Origin: an uncultured Gemmatimonadota bacterium
GTDB taxonomy: Bacteria; Gemmatimonadota; Gemmatimonadetes; Gemmatimonadales; Gemmatimonadaceae
DNA length: 16,728 bases
Direction of reading: 5' to 3'
NCBI GenBank assembly: GCA_946478895.1
Contig: CAMLDY010000053.1
Coordinates: forward strand, 1 to 16,728
The notes under the pieces were generated by a model. That model was not told the origin of the DNA. It saw nothing but the letters and a program-made list of their open reading frames with translations, and made no database searches. Positions 14,229-16,728 of this stretch are shown piece after piece (the first letter of the stretch is position 1; each line of letters begins with the position of its first letter). The position numbers and the translations under genes are program-made.

Positions 14229-15536
14229 CTACGCCGACTTGCGCCGCATGATGATGCGGAGTGGATTGCCGCGAAAACCCCACACTTCGCGAAACGAGTT
14301 GTGCAGGTAGCGCACGTAGTGTTCCTGCACGAGGTCAGGATTGTTGCCGAACACCGCGATCGCCGGCGGCGCCGTCTCCACCTGGGTCGCGTAATTGAGC
14401 TTGACCTCCCGCCCCGCGGCCTGTGGCGGCTGGCGTCGCCCCACTATCTCCTCTAGCGCGCTGTTCACCTGCGACGTGCTCACCCGCTTGTGGCGCTCGG
14501 CATCGACCTCGAGCAACAGGTCGAGGATCTTCGTGATTCGCTGCCCGCTCAGCGCCGACGTGAACACGAACGGCACGAACTTGAGGAACGGCGCTTTCTC
14601 ATGCGCTTCCTTCTCGAACTTCGCCGCGGTGTTGTTGTCTTTCTCCTTGAGGTCCCATTTGTTGACGACCACGATCAACCCACGCCCGCTCTCCCAGGCC
14701 AGCGCTGCGATCTTGAGATCCTGATTGTGCAAACCTTCGGCGGCGTCGAGAACGAGGATGCAGATGTCGGAGCGCTCGATCGCGCGCCGGGTGCGCAGCG
14801 CCGAATAGAACTCAATGCCTTCGTCGACCTTCGACTGCCGGCGCAGGCCGGCGGTATCGACGAAAATCAGCTCGCGACCGTGATAGGTCATCGGTGTGTC
14901 TATCGCGTCGCGGGTTGTTCCGGCTTCGTCGGCGACGACGAGCCGATCCTCACCCAGAAGTCGGTTGATGATCGACGACTTGCCGACATTGGGCCGACCG
15001 ACCACCGCTACCCGCAGCGCCTCGGGCTCTTCTTCGGCGACGGTGGGGATCTTATCGACGAGAACGTCGAGCATGTCGCCGGAGTTCTTGCCATTCAGCG
15101 CGGACACGGGCACCGGATCGCCTGCCCCGAGCTCGTAGAACTCGTAGAAATCAGTGGTTGATGGATCGTCGACCTTGTTGGCGACGAGGATCCAGGGCTT
15201 GCGAGATTCGCGCAGCAGCTCGACGACCCGCGAGTCACTCGGGTGTAGGCCGGTTTTCGCATCGACGACGAGCATTAACAGATCGGATTCGTCGATTGCC
15301 TGCAGAACCTGGCGCTTGATCTCGACATCCATCGGAATTCGCGGATCGTCGGTAAGGCCGCCGGTGTCGACGAGCCAGAACTGCCGGCCGTTCCATTCGG
15401 CCCGCGCAAAGTGGCGATCCCGGGTGGTGCCCGCCTCGTCGCTCACGATGGCGTTGTTCTCGCCGACGATGCGGTTGAAGAGCGCCGATTTGCCGACGTT
15501 GGGGCGTCCGATCAGGGCAATGACGGGAAGGTTCAC
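14229..15536 (-). CDS. der: Ribosome assembly GTPase Der (EngA)
   Basis: Essential GTPase with two tandem G domains that helps mature the 50S subunit. 435 residues. First G domain: GRPNVGKS (10-17), TTRD (37-40), DTGG (57-60), NKVD (120-123), SAL (146-148). Second: GRPNVGKS (180-187), TTRD (207-210), DTAG (227-230), NKWD (292-295), SAL (328-330). The C-terminal KH-like domain (about 350-435) ends in a basic tail, IIMRRKSA. GTG 15536 overlaps the stop of the radical SAM gene as GTGA. A der-plsY-gpsA order is common in bacteria. Confidence 0.98.
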   Translation of the reverse strand: MNLPVIALIGRPNVGKSALFNRIVGENNAIVSDEAGTTRDRHFARAEWNGRQFWLVDTGGLTDDPRIPMDVEIKRQVLQAIDESDLLMLVVDAKTGLHPSDSRVVELLRESRKPWILVANKVDDPSTTDFYEFYELGAGDPVPVSALNGKNSGDMLDVLVDKIPTVAEEEPEALRVAVVGRPNVGKSSIINRLLGEDRLVVADEAGTTRDAIDTPMTYHGRELIFVDTAGLRRQSKVDEGIEFYSALRTRRAIERSDICILVLDAAEGLHNQDLKIAALAWESGRGLIVVVNKWDLKEKDNNTAAKFEKEAHEKAPFLKFVPFVFTSALSGQRITKILDLLLEVDAERHKRVSTSQVNSALEEIVGRRQPPQAAGREVKLNYATQVETAPPAIAVFGNNPDLVQEHYVRYLHNSFREVWGFRGNPLRIIMRRKSA

Positions 15537-16728
15537 GCCGCCACCTCGCTCGGCTCGGACTGCAGTACATCGATGAAATCGTAGGATGGATAGACCGGCA
15601 CCGGCAGCGCGTCACGCACAGCGTCGAGGGTCAGGTCGTCGAGGAAAACGCGATCTTCGTTGATTGTTTCGGCGGGAATGAGCGCAATGTCGAGGTCGCG
15701 TCGTTCCGCGAGGGCGGACAGAATGTCGCGACCGACGAGCAGACCGGCAGTGGTGATTGTCCGGCCAAACAATGAGTTCTCGGCGACGATCAGCTCGAAG
15801 TGCGCGCCGCTCGCCTCATGGAGCTGCCGCAGCAATGGCTCCATCAAGGGCGCCATCGCGAGACCAGTGACGACCCCGATGCGCTGTCCATCCCGGCGGG
15901 CAACTCGCTCGAGTCCATCGGCAACGCGCATGCGCAGTGATGTCACTGCGCCCACACCGTTCTCGATCTGAGCGAACTCGCCATAGTGTTCCGCTTCAGG
16001 AAGCCCCCTTTCAGCCAGCAGGTACAGCTCGTCGGACCCGAACACCCACGTCTCGCCGCGTTCTCTCAGCGCGCGGGCTCCCCAGGCCTCGACCTGGGCG
16101 AGGATTTGACGCGCGGTGTCGCGGTCCATCCGCTTGCCGGTAAAGAGGTGGGAAAACTGGGTAATTCCAACCGGGACGACGGCAGCGGAGAGAACCGCGT
16201 CGCCCATGTTCCAGAGATCGGACAGAGATTCCTCGAGCACCGCGCCATCGTTTAGGCCGGGCACCACCACCATCTGGCAATGGAACTGGATCCCGCCCGC
16301 AGCGAGTCGCCCGAGCTGCGCCTTCACGTCGGGAACGCGCGGGTTGTTCAGCAGCACCTTCCTCGCCTCGTGATTGGTGGCGTGCACCGAGACATAAAGT
16401 GGCGACAGCCTGTACTCGAGAATGCGCTCGATATCGCGCTCTTTCACGTTCGAAAGGGTCGCGAAGTTTCCGTACGCGAACGACAGACGGTAATCGTCGT
16501 CACGGATGTACAGGGGCTTTCGGAGTCCGGGGGGCAAGCCCTCGATGAAGCAGAACTCGCATTTGTTGGCGCAGCGGCGAACCGGCGGTGGCTGCAGCGC
16601 GATGCCGAGTGGCTCGCCGTCGAGGCGCTCGAGCTCGTAGATGATCTGCTCGCCGTCGGCTTGCCGCGCCTCGATCACCAGCTCTTCGTCAGCGGTGAGA
16701 AACTCCCAGTCGAGGAAGTCGGCCACGG
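15533..16728 (-). CDS. DUF512-family radical SAM protein (5' end outside the window)
   Basis: Putative iron-sulfur radical SAM protein of the DUF512 family, function unknown. The visible part starts inside the end of the N-terminal PDZ-like domain (DFLDWEFLTADEELVIEA), so GTG 16726 is not believed to be the true start and the gene runs off the window. The cluster motif CANKCEFC (C-x3-C-x2-C, counted from GTG 16726 as C52, C56, C59) is followed by the family hallmark RDDDYRLSF (75-83), then SPLYVSVHATN and the C-terminal DUF512 domain. These proteins often neighbour der in bacteria, as here (overlap GTGA), which hints at a link with ribosome or GTPase function, but that is association only. 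Confidence 0.93.
   Translation of the reverse strand, partial: VADFLDWEFLTADEELVIEARQADGEQIIYELERLDGEPLGIALQPPPVRRCANKCEFCFIEGLPPGLRKPLYIRDDDYRLSFAYGNFATLSNVKERDIERILEYRLSPLYVSVHATNHEARKVLLNNPRVPDVKAQLGRLAAGGIQFHCQMVVVPGLNDGAVLEESLSDLWNMGDAVLSAAVVPVGITQFSHLFTGKRMDRDTARQILAQVEAWGARALRERGETWVFGSDELYLLAERGLPEAEHYGEFAQIENGVGAVTSLRMRVADGLERVARRDGQRIGVVTGLAMAPLMEPLLRQLHEASGAHFELIVAENSLFGRTITTAGLLVGRDILSALAERRDLDIALIPAETINEDRVFLDDLTLDAVRDALPVPVYPSYDFIDVLQSEPSEVAA

Noticed and set aside
13572..14456. Plus-strand open frame of 294 codons opposite plsY and der
   Set aside because: Antisense shadow of well-identified genes; His/Arg-rich composition.
1..16728. CRISPR arrays, insertion sequences, phage or toxin-antitoxin genes
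   Set aside because: No spaced direct repeats, transposase, integrase or phage motifs were found; the gene content is core chromosomal.

Overview
The window is GC-rich, densely coding bacterial chromosome. All the protein genes look like core cell-envelope or housekeeping functions. The set of genes, the frequent GTG and TTG starts and the gene order suggest an environmental Gemmatimonadota-like bacterium, but this assignment is an inference of moderate confidence; no rRNA or clade marker is present.

Left block (1-7126, all plus strand): a membrane-anchored GT2 glycosyltransferase, a GT4 glycosyltransferase, a flippase-like membrane protein (LPG-synthase TM family), a large YfhO-family membrane protein and a soluble polyprenol-phosphate mannose synthase-like GT2, followed by dapF (diaminopimelate epimerase). 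The genes overlap or nearly touch and read as one operon. The first five would together make a lipid-linked sugar and transfer it on the outer face of the membrane; dapF supplies meso-diaminopimelate and lysine.

Junction (7127-7444): a non-coding stretch of about 320 bases where the gene orientation flips from all-plus to all-minus. It holds a 28-bp site closely resembling the chromosome-dimer resolution site dif (7275-7302), preceded by tandem inverted repeats carrying DnaA-box-like 9-mers, a two-part hairpin behind dapF, and an intrinsic terminator for the minus-strand genes. Convergent genes plus dif suggest that this is the replication terminus. This is the most interesting point of the window.

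Right block (7445-16728, all minus strand, read from right to left): a DUF512 radical SAM protein (cut by the window edge), der, plsY, gpsA, a small MerR regulator, a GT2 glycosyltransferase, surE, pcm, an acidic low-complexity protein of unknown function, acylphosphatase, an alkaline-phosphatase-superfamily metalloenzyme, a tRNA-Arg(CCU) and a single-pass TPR protein. Almost every junction from DUF512 to the metalloenzyme is an overlap of 1-4 bases or a gap of 0-2 bases, so these eleven genes are probably one translationally coupled operon joining ribosome assembly (der), phospholipid synthesis (gpsA, plsY) and protein or nucleotide repair and housekeeping (surE, pcm).
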